Notes: a model not told the origin generated them from the sequence alone. Positions 8,694-17,800 are shown, counted from the stretch's first letter. The stretch: DNA of 64,000 nt from Saprospiraceae bacterium (GCA_028280415.1 JANQLV010000012.1:51765-115764); one strand, 5' to 3'. Numbers and translations are program-made.

Positions 8694-9830
8694 TCACAAT
8701 TTTAATCGCATAGCACGCAAACTTTCTGCACTGTGAAAAGGAATTAATGCATCTACAAAAGGAAGTGCCGCTTTCATCCCCACTACTTCCGGCTGCCAGT
8801 CCTGGCTGGCAGCAAGGGGATTGAGCCAAATGACTTTGAGGGCTTTCCTGTGGATGCGTTTCATCTCGGCAGCCATCAGTTTGGCTTCTCCGGTATCCCA
8901 ACCATCACTGAGAATCATAACTAAAGTCTTGTTATTCAAATAACGATGCGCAAATCGTTCATTAAAAGTTTTGAGCGAGCTGCCAATCTTCGTTCCACCG
9001 GCCCAGTCACTTACTTTGCTCAACACTTTTTCCAGAGATTGATTAATTGATTGCTGATCCAGTTCCGGAGTGATGCGATGAAGTCTTGTGCTAAAAACAA
9101 AGGTTTGAATTTTTGGGAAGGTGCTTTGAAAAGCATACATGAACTGGATAAAAAAACGGCTGTACAATTCCATTGATTTACTTACATCGCAAATGAGAAT
9201 TACTTTGAGTTCGTCTTTTTTCTTTGCCCGATACATAATTTCAATTAATTCGCCGTTGCGAAGAATATTTCTGCGTATGGTTTTTTTTAAATCAATCTGC
9301 TTTTTTTTGTGGGTAGTAGAAAATCGTCGGCTTCTTCGGTTGGCAATCTTGCGTACCAGTTTTTTTACCAGCCGAAATATCTCCCTTAATTCCCGCTCAT
9401 CAAATTCCGGAAAACTGTTTTGACCAATGACTTCCATTGGCGAATAGGAGGCCGTCTCTGTAAGTGATGTATTTTTATTTCCATAAAGCCATTGTTTGAT
9501 TGCTTGTAAACCAGGTGTCTGAGATTTGGCTTTATTATTTTTCTCTTTGGTTTCTTCTTCCTGCTCTTCAATTTTACTATCAACCGCATGATCCAGTTCT
9601 TTCCAGTACTGATGATATAATCCGGGAAATTTATGCAACTGTTTAACATTTTTACAAAGAGTCGTTTGTAAACAGAGTCGAAAAGAATCGGCATCCTGAT
9701 ATGGGCGAACGAACCGGATCGCATGTAGGCAATCCTGTTGTTCATCAGGGCCAATAAAGAAATCATTTTTTCGTAAGAATCTACAAAAAGCTATAATATT
9801 TGCACTGAGACTTGTTTGTCTTTTAATCAA
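8694..9830 (-). CDS. coxE: CoxE-like VWA-domain protein of Mo-hydroxylase maturation
   Basis: This is the last gene of the minus-strand operon. The C-terminal half is a von Willebrand A domain with the MIDAS motif DVSKS at residues 215-219 and a TKIG segment at 280-283. The N-terminal half is helical with a charged Glu/Lys-rich linker at about 85-105. In Oligotropha, CoxE works with the AAA+ ATPase CoxD to build the CuSMoO2 centre of CO dehydrogenase. Homologues also accompany form II enzymes, where their role is less clear. The immediate upstream neighbour is coxD, 43 bases away, which matches the usual MoxR-VWA chaperone pairing. Confidence 0.88.
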   Translation of the reverse strand: MIKRQTSLSANIIAFCRFLRKNDFFIGPDEQQDCLHAIRFVRPYQDADSFRLCLQTTLCKNVKQLHKFPGLYHQYWKELDHAVDSKIEEQEEETKEKNNKAKSQTPGLQAIKQWLYGNKNTSLTETASYSPMEVIGQNSFPEFDERELREIFRLVKKLVRKIANRRSRRFSTTHKKKQIDLKKTIRRNILRNGELIEIMYRAKKKDELKVILICDVSKSMELYSRFFIQFMYAFQSTFPKIQTFVFSTRLHRITPELDQQSINQSLEKVLSKVSDWAGGTKIGSSLKTFNERFAHRYLNNKTLVMILSDGWDTGEAKLMAAEMKRIHRKALKVIWLNPLAASQDWQPEVVGMKAALPFVDALIPFHSAESLRAMRLKL

Positions 9831-9873
9831 AGTTTTTCCTTTCGGTCCGTATTTGATGATTGAAAATTAACAA

Positions 9874-10764
9874 TCAAAATTTGCGATTGACGCCGGTTTT
9901 TTCGAAAAGTTCACTCAAAGATAAACCCGTTTCGCGGATATCCTTCCAGTCCTTTAAAATGATACCCAGCGTTGATTCGACAATTTCTTGATCGAGATGA
10001 TCAATATGCAGCGTTGCTAAAGCCTGGGCCCAATCCAGTGTCTCGGCTACTCCCGGAATCTTTTCTAATTGCATTTGCCGGAGTTCTTTCATGAATGCAC
10101 AAATCTGAATACCCAGTTGCTCATCAATACCCGGAACTTTTTTGCGAATAATCTCCAACTCCTTTTCCATGGAAGGATAGTCGATCCATAGATAAAAACA
10201 CCTGCGTCTTAAAGCTTCTGACAATTCGCGCATCCGATTAGAAGTAATGATAACCTGAGGAATCTGACGGGCTTTTATCGATCCCATTTCCGGAATACTA
10301 ATTTGCCAATCGGAAAGCAACTCAAGCAAAAAGCTTTCAAATTCCTCGTCGGCACGATCGACTTCATCAATGAGCAACACAGGCGCTTTTTCCCGGGTAA
10401 TGGCTTTAAGCAAAGGGCGCTTGAGCAGATAGGTTTCACTAAAGATCATGCCTTCCTTCTGGTCCATAGATAAACTTTCTGCCTCCATCATCTTGAGCGC
10501 CAGCAATTGCTTTTGATAATTCCACTCGTAAAGTGCCTGTTCGGCATGTAGCCCTTCATAACACTGTAAACGAATCAGTTCTGTTGAATCAAGACTAGCG
10601 AGTACCTTGGCAATTTCGGTTTTCCCAACACCCGGCGGTCCTTCAACCAATAAAGGTCTCTGCAGTTTTTTGGCCAGAAAGAGCGCCATGGCGATCGGTC
10701 TATCAGCAATATAACCCTGCTCGGCAAGGTCGGATTTCAAATCATCAATTCCACTTATCTGCAT
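9874..10764 (-). CDS. coxD: CoxD-like MoxR-family AAA+ ATPase
   Basis: This 296-residue AAA+ ATPase of the MoxR group has Walker A GPPGVGKT at residues 42-49, Walker B LLIDEVD at 130-136, a sensor-1 region IITSNRMRELSEALRRRC and a C-terminal lid. CoxD is a chaperone that helps to mature the active site of the molybdenum hydroxylase, acting with the CoxE VWA protein downstream. It lies 9 bases after the FAD subunit gene, so co-expression with the enzyme is near certain. The protein is cytoplasmic and of typical length for the family. Confidence 0.92.
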   Translation of the reverse strand: MQISGIDDLKSDLAEQGYIADRPIAMALFLAKKLQRPLLVEGPPGVGKTEIAKVLASLDSTELIRLQCYEGLHAEQALYEWNYQKQLLALKMMEAESLSMDQKEGMIFSETYLLKRPLLKAITREKAPVLLIDEVDRADEEFESFLLELLSDWQISIPEMGSIKARQIPQVIITSNRMRELSEALRRRCFYLWIDYPSMEKELEIIRKKVPGIDEQLGIQICAFMKELRQMQLEKIPGVAETLDWAQALATLHIDHLDQEIVESTLGIILKDWKDIRETGLSLSELFEKTGVNRKF

Positions 10765-10773
10765 CCTAAAATT

Positions 10774-11601
10774 TTAAAGTACTGCGCTTAAAGCTTTTCT
10801 TGCATAGACAGCAGCCAAATGTTTTCTGTAAGCTGATTGAGCAAAATGATCACTCATCACCGAAACCGCATCAGCCGTATTTGCAGTAGCAGTTTCAATA
10901 TCCGCTCCGGCCATAATGGCTTTTTCAATGGCCGTATCCCGGAAAGGAGTAGCACTCACTCCATTGAAAGCGACTCTCGCTTCTCCGCCTTTTTCAACTG
11001 CTGCTGCACAGCCTACAATCGCAAATCGGGAAGCCGGCTGCGAAAACTTTACATAGGTCGAATTTGCATTAAAAGCCGTTTTGGGAATGCGGATGGCTGT
11101 AATTAGTTCGCTCTCCTGAACGGCAGTAGTAAACATTCCCTGAAAAAATTGATCAATATCGACTTCTCTTTGCCCATCAGTACTTTTGATGACAATACTG
11201 GCATTGGCTGCAAGTAATACCGCCGGCCAGTCTGCAGCCGGATCCGCATGGGCAATACTTCCGCCAATGGTACCGAAATTTCTAACGGCAATATCTCCAA
11301 TCATCGATGCGGCGGTTGTTATCATCGGGGCATGCTGACGAAGTACTTCATTCCTGGCAATTTCTGCATGTGTAGCACAGGCGCCAATGGTAATCGATTT
11401 TTCATTATCTCTTATTTCTTTTAATTCCGGTATTCCCGTGATGTCAATTAAGTTTTCCGGATCGTTGAGCCGGAGCTTCATAACGGGAATCAGACTATGA
11501 CCACCAGCGATAATTTTACAATCATCACCTAAATCATGTAAAAGCGATAAAACTTCATTTATATTATTTGGCTTTCTGTAAGCCACTTGAGGAGGTATCA
11601 T
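10774..11601 (-). CDS. coxM: FAD-binding medium subunit of Mo hydroxylase (CoxM type)
   Basis: This 275-residue subunit of the molybdopterin dehydrogenase FAD-binding family passes electrons from the Fe-S subunit to the final acceptor. Both FAD-binding signatures are visible: AGGHS at residues 32-36 and TIGGS at 111-115, followed by the ADPAADWPA segment. With CoxS-type and CoxL-type subunits in the same operon it completes the (alpha-beta-gamma)2 architecture of CO dehydrogenase and xanthine dehydrogenase relatives. A gene of unknown function separates it from the large-subunit gene, whereas in well-studied cox clusters the order is coxM-coxS-coxL with no insertion. Confidence 0.93.
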   Translation of the reverse strand: MIPPQVAYRKPNNINEVLSLLHDLGDDCKIIAGGHSLIPVMKLRLNDPENLIDITGIPELKEIRDNEKSITIGACATHAEIARNEVLRQHAPMITTAASMIGDIAVRNFGTIGGSIAHADPAADWPAVLLAANASIVIKSTDGQREVDIDQFFQGMFTTAVQESELITAIRIPKTAFNANSTYVKFSQPASRFAIVGCAAAVEKGGEARVAFNGVSATPFRDTAIEKAIMAGADIETATANTADAVSVMSDHFAQSAYRKHLAAVYARKALSAVL

Positions 11602-11641
11602 TTTTATTTTTATTTTATGTTTTAAAAATTAAAGTAAAACC

Positions 11642-12274
11642 TTAATCTATTTCAAGGTAATAAACCGCTTCCATAAAAATATCCGAAGCACTGTCTTCAT
11701 TTTTGTCAACTTGTAACTCTTTTAAAACCCCCGCAAGGCTTAAGCGCTTTTCGGGCAATTTTTCTGTTCCTCTAACGTGAGCAATTACGAGAGACTCATC
11801 AGAACTTTCATCTTTTAATTCGTATACATCGTACTGATCGATAATTGGTGTTAAGGTAAAAGTTGTTATATGATTTGGTCCGGCTACCGGAGTTATTACA
11901 AAACCTTTGAATTCGTCTTTTTGACTTTTTAGTTTAGGAATTCCGGTAATAATGGTATTGGAAGAAATTGACCCTTCATTAAGAACCTCTTTTACCGAAC
12001 AGGTTTTGGGTTTGAATGATTGATAGGCTTTTTGTAAACCCGTATCCAGCTTTTCAATTATTTGTTGTTTATTTTCGGTCGTCATTTTTGAAAGAGAAAG
12101 CTCAAGAAAAAGCATCATCCTTTGCTTACCCGAAAACAAACCAGCTATTTTAGACAGTTCTGATTTACTAATCAATCCATCATCCGCTTTGGTAAAGATA
12201 TTATAAAATCTTCCCCCGTTATCCAAAGCCTTCAAGGCTTCATCAATACTGCTATATGGTTTTACTTCTTGCAT
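11642..12274 (-). CDS. Unknown protein encoded inside the Mo-hydroxylase operon
   Basis: I do not recognise this 210-residue protein. It is encoded 8 bases after the large-subunit gene and 40 bases before the FAD-subunit gene, on the same strand, so it is almost certainly co-transcribed. It has no signal peptide, membrane segment or cysteine cluster (one Cys). The N-terminal 100 residues are helical. Residues 28-39 (TKADDGLISKSE) resemble a degenerate EF-hand loop with Asp, Gly, Ile and Glu at positions 5, 6, 8 and 12 but without Asp at positions 1 and 3. The C-terminal half looks beta-rich. It does not show the SRPBCC signature of CoxG. A maturation, membrane-recruitment or assembly factor would fit the context, but this is only inference. 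Confidence 0.8.
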   Translation of the reverse strand: MQEVKPYSSIDEALKALDNGGRFYNIFTKADDGLISKSELSKIAGLFSGKQRMMLFLELSLSKMTTENKQQIIEKLDTGLQKAYQSFKPKTCSVKEVLNEGSISSNTIITGIPKLKSQKDEFKGFVITPVAGPNHITTFTLTPIIDQYDVYELKDESSDESLVIAHVRGTEKLPEKRLSLAGVLKELQVDKNEDSASDIFMEAVYYLEID

Positions 12275-12282
12275 CCTAAAAA

Positions 12283-14643
12283 TTAACTATTAGCATTGAT
12301 AATATTCCAGACTTTTTCGGAGGTCACCGGCATTTCGATATCGTGAATACCGTATGACTTTAGTGCATCCATCACGGCATTGACAACAGCAGGCGTAGAA
12401 CCAATACAGCCCGCTTCACCAGCTCCTTTAACCCCTAAGGGATTATGTGGACAAGGGGTGACGGTACGATCAATTTCAAAACTCGGCAAATCATCTGCTC
12501 TCGGCATGACGTAATCCAGATAGGTGCCGTTAATCAACTGCCCATCTTCTGAATAGATGGTACCTTCGTGCAGCGCCTGACCAATACCTTGAGCCAAGCC
12601 ACCGTGGATTTGACCATCAACAATCATGGGGTTAATTACATTTCCGACATCATCAACGGCAATGAATCGTTTAAGTGTGACTTTCCCGGTTTCCTTGTCA
12701 ATTTCCACAATAGCGATATGTGCGCCAAATGGATAGGTGAAATTCGCCGGATCATAAAAACTGGAAAAATCCAGTCCGGGCTCCAGCCCTTCCGGATAGT
12801 TATGAGGAACATAAGCGGTCAGAGAAACATCTCCGAATCCAACGGATTTATCCGTACCTTTTACGGTCCACTTACCATTAGCAAATTCTAGATCATCCGG
12901 ATTGGCTTCCAGAAGATGTGCCGCTATTTTAGTACCTTTTTCAATTATTTTATCCATACTTCTTACGATCGCTGAACCACCGACAGCCAAACTTCTCGAA
13001 CCATAGGTACCCATACCAAAAGCTACTGCATCGGAATCTCCGTGTACGATATCAACATCTTCGATTGGTATTCCAAAGCGATCGGCCACGATTTGAGCAA
13101 AGGTAGTTTCGTGGCCCTGACCATGTGAATGTGAACCGGAGTAAACACTTACTTTACCTGTAGGTTGTACCCTGACCTGAGCGGATTCGAAAAGCCCTGC
13201 TCGTGCCCCTAAAGCACCTACTACTGCAGATGGTGCAATTCCGCAAGCTTCGATATAAGTTGAAAAACCAATCCCGAGAAGTTTGCCATTGCTCTGGATG
13301 GCTTGCTCATTTCTAAACTCTTCGTACCCCACCATTTCCAGTGCTTTTTGCAAAACAGGATGATAATTTCCACTGTCATATTGAAGGGCAACCTGAGTTT
13401 GATAACCGGCTTGCTCAACGCCATCAAATGCTTCGATAAAATTTTTGAATCTCAATTCTGCGGGATCTATATCCATTTCCAGAGCCGCAGTATCGACCAA
13501 TCTTTCCAAAAGATAAGTTGCTTCGGGACGTCCCGCTCCCCGGTAGGCATCTACGGCATTGGTATGAGTAAAAACAGCATCTACTTCGACGTGGATCAGT
13601 GGGGTAGTGTAAAGCCCCTGTAATAAAGTACCATGTAAATAAGTGGGAACGGCAGGAGCAAATGTTGAAAGATAAGCCCCCATATTCGCATAGGTCTTTA
13701 CTCTCAAAGCCGTAAAATTACCTTCGGCATCCAGGCCCAATTCTGCTTTGGTTACATGATCTCTTCCGTGGGCATCGGTAAGGAAACTTTCCCGGCGCTC
13801 TGCTGTCCATTTAACCGGTCTTTTCAATTGATGTGAAGCCCAGGTAACCAGCGCTTCTTCTGTATAGTGGAATATTTTCGAACCAAAGCCACCACCGACA
13901 TCCGGGCCGACTACTCTTACTTTATGCTCCGGGATGCCAAGTACAAATGCACAAAGGAGTAAACGGGTTAGATGTGGATTTTGCGTAGAGGTATAAAGTG
14001 TATATTTATCAATTTGTTCTTCGTAGTGGCCAATAGCTGAACGAGGCTCAATGGCATTGGGGACTAGCCTTTGGTTAATAAATTCCAGGCTAGTGACGTG
14101 ATGAGAATTCTCAATGGCTCGATCTACCTCTGCTTTATCATTGCCTAAGGCCCAGTCAAAAACCAGATTATCGGCAAATTCATCGTGGACTTTGGGGGCA
14201 TCAGCTTTGGCGGCTTGTTGAGGATTGGTGACTGCGGGAATCGGATTATAATCCACGAACACCATTTCTGCTGCATCCTTGGCCTGAGCATAGGTTTCAG
14301 CAATCACCATGGCAACCGCATCACCTACATGCCGGGCTTTGTTCGCAACCAATAGCGGATGCTTGGGCTCTCGCATAGTATCTCCGTTTTTAAAATTTAC
14401 CTGCCAACCGGTTGGGACGCCATTGACTTCCGTTAAATCAGCTCCGGTATAAATTTTCACCACACCGGGCATATTGCCAGCTTTGGATATATCTACGCTT
14501 TTGATTTCCGCGTGGGCATGTGGACTGCGTACAAAACAGACATAAGTCATGCCGGGGAGTTTTATATCATCGGTATACCGGCCTTTTCCGGTAAGGAATC
14601 TTTTATCTTCTACTCTTTTGACAGAAGTTCCTATTAATGTCAT
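12283..14643 (-). CDS. coxL: Large molybdopterin subunit of form II CO dehydrogenase-like Mo hydroxylase
   Basis: This 786-residue catalytic subunit of the xanthine oxidase superfamily binds Mo-molybdopterin (cytosine dinucleotide in relatives). The Mo/MPT motif GGGFGSK is at residues 250-256 and the catalytic base is Glu743 in KGAGEAG. The active-site loop reads AYRGAGR at 366-372, which is the form II signature; bona fide CO dehydrogenases (form I) have AYxCSFR with the Cys that holds copper. The copper-ligand Cys is absent here, so CO oxidation is doubtful and the substrate could be another aldehyde, purine or N-heterocycle. The gene follows coxS by 34 bases and precedes the unknown gene by 8 bases. 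Confidence 0.94.
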   Translation of the reverse strand: MTLIGTSVKRVEDKRFLTGKGRYTDDIKLPGMTYVCFVRSPHAHAEIKSVDISKAGNMPGVVKIYTGADLTEVNGVPTGWQVNFKNGDTMREPKHPLLVANKARHVGDAVAMVIAETYAQAKDAAEMVFVDYNPIPAVTNPQQAAKADAPKVHDEFADNLVFDWALGNDKAEVDRAIENSHHVTSLEFINQRLVPNAIEPRSAIGHYEEQIDKYTLYTSTQNPHLTRLLLCAFVLGIPEHKVRVVGPDVGGGFGSKIFHYTEEALVTWASHQLKRPVKWTAERRESFLTDAHGRDHVTKAELGLDAEGNFTALRVKTYANMGAYLSTFAPAVPTYLHGTLLQGLYTTPLIHVEVDAVFTHTNAVDAYRGAGRPEATYLLERLVDTAALEMDIDPAELRFKNFIEAFDGVEQAGYQTQVALQYDSGNYHPVLQKALEMVGYEEFRNEQAIQSNGKLLGIGFSTYIEACGIAPSAVVGALGARAGLFESAQVRVQPTGKVSVYSGSHSHGQGHETTFAQIVADRFGIPIEDVDIVHGDSDAVAFGMGTYGSRSLAVGGSAIVRSMDKIIEKGTKIAAHLLEANPDDLEFANGKWTVKGTDKSVGFGDVSLTAYVPHNYPEGLEPGLDFSSFYDPANFTYPFGAHIAIVEIDKETGKVTLKRFIAVDDVGNVINPMIVDGQIHGGLAQGIGQALHEGTIYSEDGQLINGTYLDYVMPRADDLPSFEIDRTVTPCPHNPLGVKGAGEAGCIGSTPAVVNAVMDALKSYGIHDIEMPVTSEKVWNIINANS

Positions 14644-14677
14644 TTTATAGATGTTTTAATTTGTTCTTTAAAAAGGG

Positions 14678-15160
14678 TTAAGCACTTACAGCTTCCTGCA
14701 TTCTTTGGGCGGCGTTTTGGATAGAGCGTACAATGTTATGGTAGCCTGTACAACGACAATAATTGCCCTCGAGGGCCTCTCGGATTTCATGCTCGGTAGG
14801 AGTGGGGTTGTGAGATAGTAAATCTGCAGCTACCATGATCATGCCCGGGGTGCAAAAACCGCATTGCAGGCCGTGTTCTTCGTGGAATCCGGCTTGTAAA
14901 GGGTGTAGTTCTCCGTTTGAGGCCATTCCCTCGATCGTTGTAAGCTGGCATCCATCCGCCTGGACCGCCAGCATCGTACAGGATTTAAGGGCTTTTCCAT
15001 CGAGATGAACTGTACATGTACCGCAACTGCTGGTATCGCAACCGATATGCGTACCTGTTAAACCTAACTCTTCTCTTAGAAAATAAACAAGGAGTGTTCT
15101 GGGCTCAACCGTTCTCTCATAGACATTACCATTGACGGTAATTGTAACTTTAGCTTGCAT
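14678..15160 (-). CDS. coxS: 2Fe-2S small subunit of Mo hydroxylase (CoxS type)
   Basis: This is the iron-sulfur subunit with two [2Fe-2S] clusters that links the Mo site to FAD. Numbering from an upstream ATG at 15184, the plant-ferredoxin-type cluster uses C49, C54, C57 and C69 and the distal cluster uses C108, C111, C143 and C145 (CGFC and CRC motifs). I prefer the ATG at 15160 (MQAKVTI) because the family usually starts right at the first beta strand; the ATG at 15184 would add eight polar residues. It is the promoter-proximal gene of the operon, and about 85-110 bases separate it from the divergent HAD gene, so both promoters must lie there. Confidence 0.93.
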   Translation of the reverse strand: MQAKVTITVNGNVYERTVEPRTLLVYFLREELGLTGTHIGCDTSSCGTCTVHLDGKALKSCTMLAVQADGCQLTTIEGMASNGELHPLQAGFHEEHGLQCGFCTPGMIMVAADLLSHNPTPTEHEIREALEGNYCRCTGYHNIVRSIQNAAQRMQEAVSA

Positions 15161-15269
15161 AGGTGAGTGATTTTTTTGATTCAAAAATATGTTTTGACAA
15201 AATAATTATTTTTAGTAGAAAATCATGTTAGTTTTGTTAAAATAAGTATTAAATATTGCTTTTGTAATT

Positions 15270-15950
15270 ATGGCCTCTTTATATTCTAAAAATGTATTCC
15301 TGTTTGACGCATTTGGGACATTGTTTAAGACCATTCCGATTGATGATGAGTTAAAAAAAATTGCGGGTTCGAAGTCCGATCTTTTGTTGCAAATTTGGCG
15401 TCGAAAACAATTGGAGTATAGCTGGTTGAGGAATCAAATGAAACGCTATGTACCTTTTGATCTGATTACAAAAGAAGCTCTTTTCTATGCTATGAAAAAA
15501 TGCGAAATCGCGGACAATCGCATCCTGGAATTACTCCTGCCGATTTATCATCAACCAGTTTTAAATGACGGGGCCAGTGATTTGATTTTGACATTGAAAA
15601 AACTGGGCAAGCAAGTTGGTATTTTGTCTAATGGAACTTTGGAGATGCTCAGGAAAGGTGCGGCAAAAACGGGCTTGAATACTTATCTGGATTTTATAAT
15701 TTCAGTCGATGAAATTGGTATCTACAAACCTGCTCCGGAGGTTTATGAACTGGCTCAGCAAAAAACAAACGCAAACTTATCCGAAATCCTGTTTTTCTCA
15801 TCCAACCAGTGGGATGTATCCGGTGCATCCTGTTTTGGTTTTGAAGTAGCCTGGGTAAATCAATATGATGAAACCAAGGAAGAATTGCCTTTTGGGCAAG
15901 TTATAGAAGTAAAATCTCTGGCTTCTGCAATCGATTTGTTGACAGCTTGA
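15270..15950 (+). CDS. HAD hydrolase, L-2-haloacid dehalogenase type II-like
   Basis: This 226-residue HAD-superfamily protein matches (S)-2-haloacid dehalogenases residue by residue at the active site. It has the nucleophile D13 and T17 in FDAFGTLF, R44 in the WRRKQLEY motif, the SNGT motif, the Lys and Tyr of YKPAPEVY, and the S-S-N-x-x-D set in SSNQWD. Such enzymes convert 2-haloalkanoates to 2-hydroxyacids by water attack on an aspartyl ester. Many Bacteroidota homologues have unknown natural substrates. It is cytoplasmic and is transcribed divergently from the Mo-hydroxylase operon; a functional link to that operon is not shown. Confidence 0.85.
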   Translation: MASLYSKNVFLFDAFGTLFKTIPIDDELKKIAGSKSDLLLQIWRRKQLEYSWLRNQMKRYVPFDLITKEALFYAMKKCEIADNRILELLLPIYHQPVLNDGASDLILTLKKLGKQVGILSNGTLEMLRKGAAKTGLNTYLDFIISVDEIGIYKPAPEVYELAQQKTNANLSEILFFSSNQWDVSGASCFGFEVAWVNQYDETKEELPFGQVIEVKSLASAIDLLTA

Positions 15951-16039
15951 GCTTGAATCATTAAAAAATTTTATAATTTGTCGACTGCTATCCAACCTTA
16001 TTCAGGATAGCTTCTAACAATTCTTTAACAGACCCGAAA

Positions 16040-17800
16040 ATGAAAATAACCGACTTTACCGAGGATGCTGTCATTGTAAATCTTATCGATGATCTCAGGA
16101 TTTATTTTGAGGATAAACCTTTTATCATTTCTGATACTATAGACAGCTTTGGGAATCAATATGTAGATCTGGTACAGGAAGGAGGCGGGATTCTGGGGAT
16201 TGCACTATTGGGCTACACTTATGTTTTGGAAGAGATGGGGATTCGCTTTTTGAGTATGGGAGGAACTTCCGCGGGGGCAATTAACTCATTGCTTTTGGCT
16301 GCCGCCGGGAAACCAGAAGAAAAACGGACAGAGCGACTAATTGAATTACTGGCGAATATAAACATTGGGAAGTTTATGGACGGGGATAGTGATGCCAGAG
16401 ATTTTGTAAAAACTTTATTGAATAAAAAGAGAAGCACCTTTAGCCTGATTGCTAATGGCCTGCAGGTAATTGACAATTTCAAGGAAAACCTGGGACTTAA
16501 TCCCGGAAATGCTTTTAGGGACTGGCTCACCAAAATTTTAGCGGGTTTCAGGGTTTATAACACAGAAGACCTTTTCGAAAAAATGAACAGTTATCCCGAC
16601 AGTATCCGGATTCGACTGGATAAAGATCAGGAACCGGTCAATGAACTAACAGAAATCGAAGGGACAATTGATCTGGCAATCGTGGCAGCAGAAGTGAGTA
16701 CTGAAACAAAAGTAATTTTTCCGGCAATGTGGGATTTGTTTTACGAGGATATCAAAAGAATCAATCCGGCTGACTTTGTTCGGGCCTCAATGTCTGTTCC
16801 TTTATTTTTTGAACCTTTCGTATTAGAAAACTTGCCGAAAGGAAGGGAGGTTCAACTGAGATGGAAACGGATTGCTAAATATCGGGGACAGATCCCGGAA
16901 AAGGCGATATTTGTAGATGGTGGGATTATGTCCAATTTTCCGATTGATTTATTTCATAAAATTCACATTGTACCACCTCGTCCTACTTTAGGCGTCAAAC
17001 TGGGTTTGGAAAGAAGGAAATTGAATGAGATATCGAATATTACAGATTTGATCACCGGTTGCTTTGAAGCGGCCAGAAATCTGAGAGATTTTGAGTTTGT
17101 GGATAAAAATCAGGATTTTAAAAATCTGGTCGCTTACATTGATGTTGGTAATATCGAATGGCTGGATTTTAATGTATCGGAAAAAACCAAACTGGAACTG
17201 TTTCGCAGAGGCGCCTTAAAAGCAAAAGATTTTTTGGAGAAATTTGACTGGGAAGCTTATAAGAACATACGTAAATCGATTAAGAAGAGTGTGGACAAAA
17301 ACAAAATGATTAATGGCTTAAAAGAGAGAATAGTAGAGATTGCTAAGCAAAAAGAACAAGCTTTGAAGCCAAGCGATATTGAAACAATTGAACGTAGACT
17401 TTCTTTTTTTGGTAAAAAAATATCATTAAAAGCTTTATGGATCGATGACAATCCAGAAAAAGTGGCCCTGGAACGCGCCCTGTTAAGAAAAATCGGGATT
17501 AAAACGACCGTAGTTGAATCCACTCAGGAAGCTATCAACTTTATGGAAAACAACCACTTTGAAATTGATTTGATCTTATCGGATATCAGGCGTGATGAAA
17601 ACAGGCGGGAAGGTCTGGATTTTACGGAGATGTTATATAAAAAGAGTCAAAAGTTTCACCGAAAGGTTATTTTCTATATCAATGATCTTGATCTCAGCAA
17701 AGGCGTGCCACCATACGCTTTTGGAATTACTAATTCTATTATCGAGCTTATACATCTGGTTATTGATGTAGCGCAAAGAATTGAATACAGTCAGGATTAA
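16040..17800 (+). CDS. Patatin-like phospholipase fused to a receiver-like domain
   Basis: This 586-residue cytoplasmic protein has two parts. Residues 40-400 form a patatin lipase domain with the oxyanion motif GGGILG (48-53), the nucleophile Ser77 in GTSAG (75-79), and the dyad Asp293 in DGG (293-295), so it should hydrolyse acyl esters of membrane phospholipids or lipids. After a helical linker (about 400-460), residues 464-580 look like a CheY-type receiver: an acidic pair D469-D470 in the IDDN motif, and Asp515 at the phosphoacceptor position in LILSDIRR. The conserved switch Lys near the end seems to be replaced (GITNS), so the domain may be atypical. There is no signal peptide. The gene sits 89 bases after the HAD gene; no histidine kinase adjoins it. 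Confidence 0.85.
   Translation: MKITDFTEDAVIVNLIDDLRIYFEDKPFIISDTIDSFGNQYVDLVQEGGGILGIALLGYTYVLEEMGIRFLSMGGTSAGAINSLLLAAAGKPEEKRTERLIELLANINIGKFMDGDSDARDFVKTLLNKKRSTFSLIANGLQVIDNFKENLGLNPGNAFRDWLTKILAGFRVYNTEDLFEKMNSYPDSIRIRLDKDQEPVNELTEIEGTIDLAIVAAEVSTETKVIFPAMWDLFYEDIKRINPADFVRASMSVPLFFEPFVLENLPKGREVQLRWKRIAKYRGQIPEKAIFVDGGIMSNFPIDLFHKIHIVPPRPTLGVKLGLERRKLNEISNITDLITGCFEAARNLRDFEFVDKNQDFKNLVAYIDVGNIEWLDFNVSEKTKLELFRRGALKAKDFLEKFDWEAYKNIRKSIKKSVDKNKMINGLKERIVEIAKQKEQALKPSDIETIERRLSFFGKKISLKALWIDDNPEKVALERALLRKIGIKTTVVESTQEAINFMENNHFEIDLILSDIRRDENRREGLDFTEMLYKKSQKFHRKVIFYINDLDLSKGVPPYAFGITNSIIELIHLVIDVAQRIEYSQD

Noticed and set aside
11642..12274. CoxG identity for the gene between coxL and coxM
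   Set aside because: No SRPBCC-type start or spacing is visible and the composition differs; position alone is not enough.
12283..14643. Annotation as aerobic CO dehydrogenase (form I)
   Set aside because: The active-site loop reads AYRGAGR and lacks the copper-ligand Cys of AYxCSFR, so only a form II-like Mo hydroxylase is supported.
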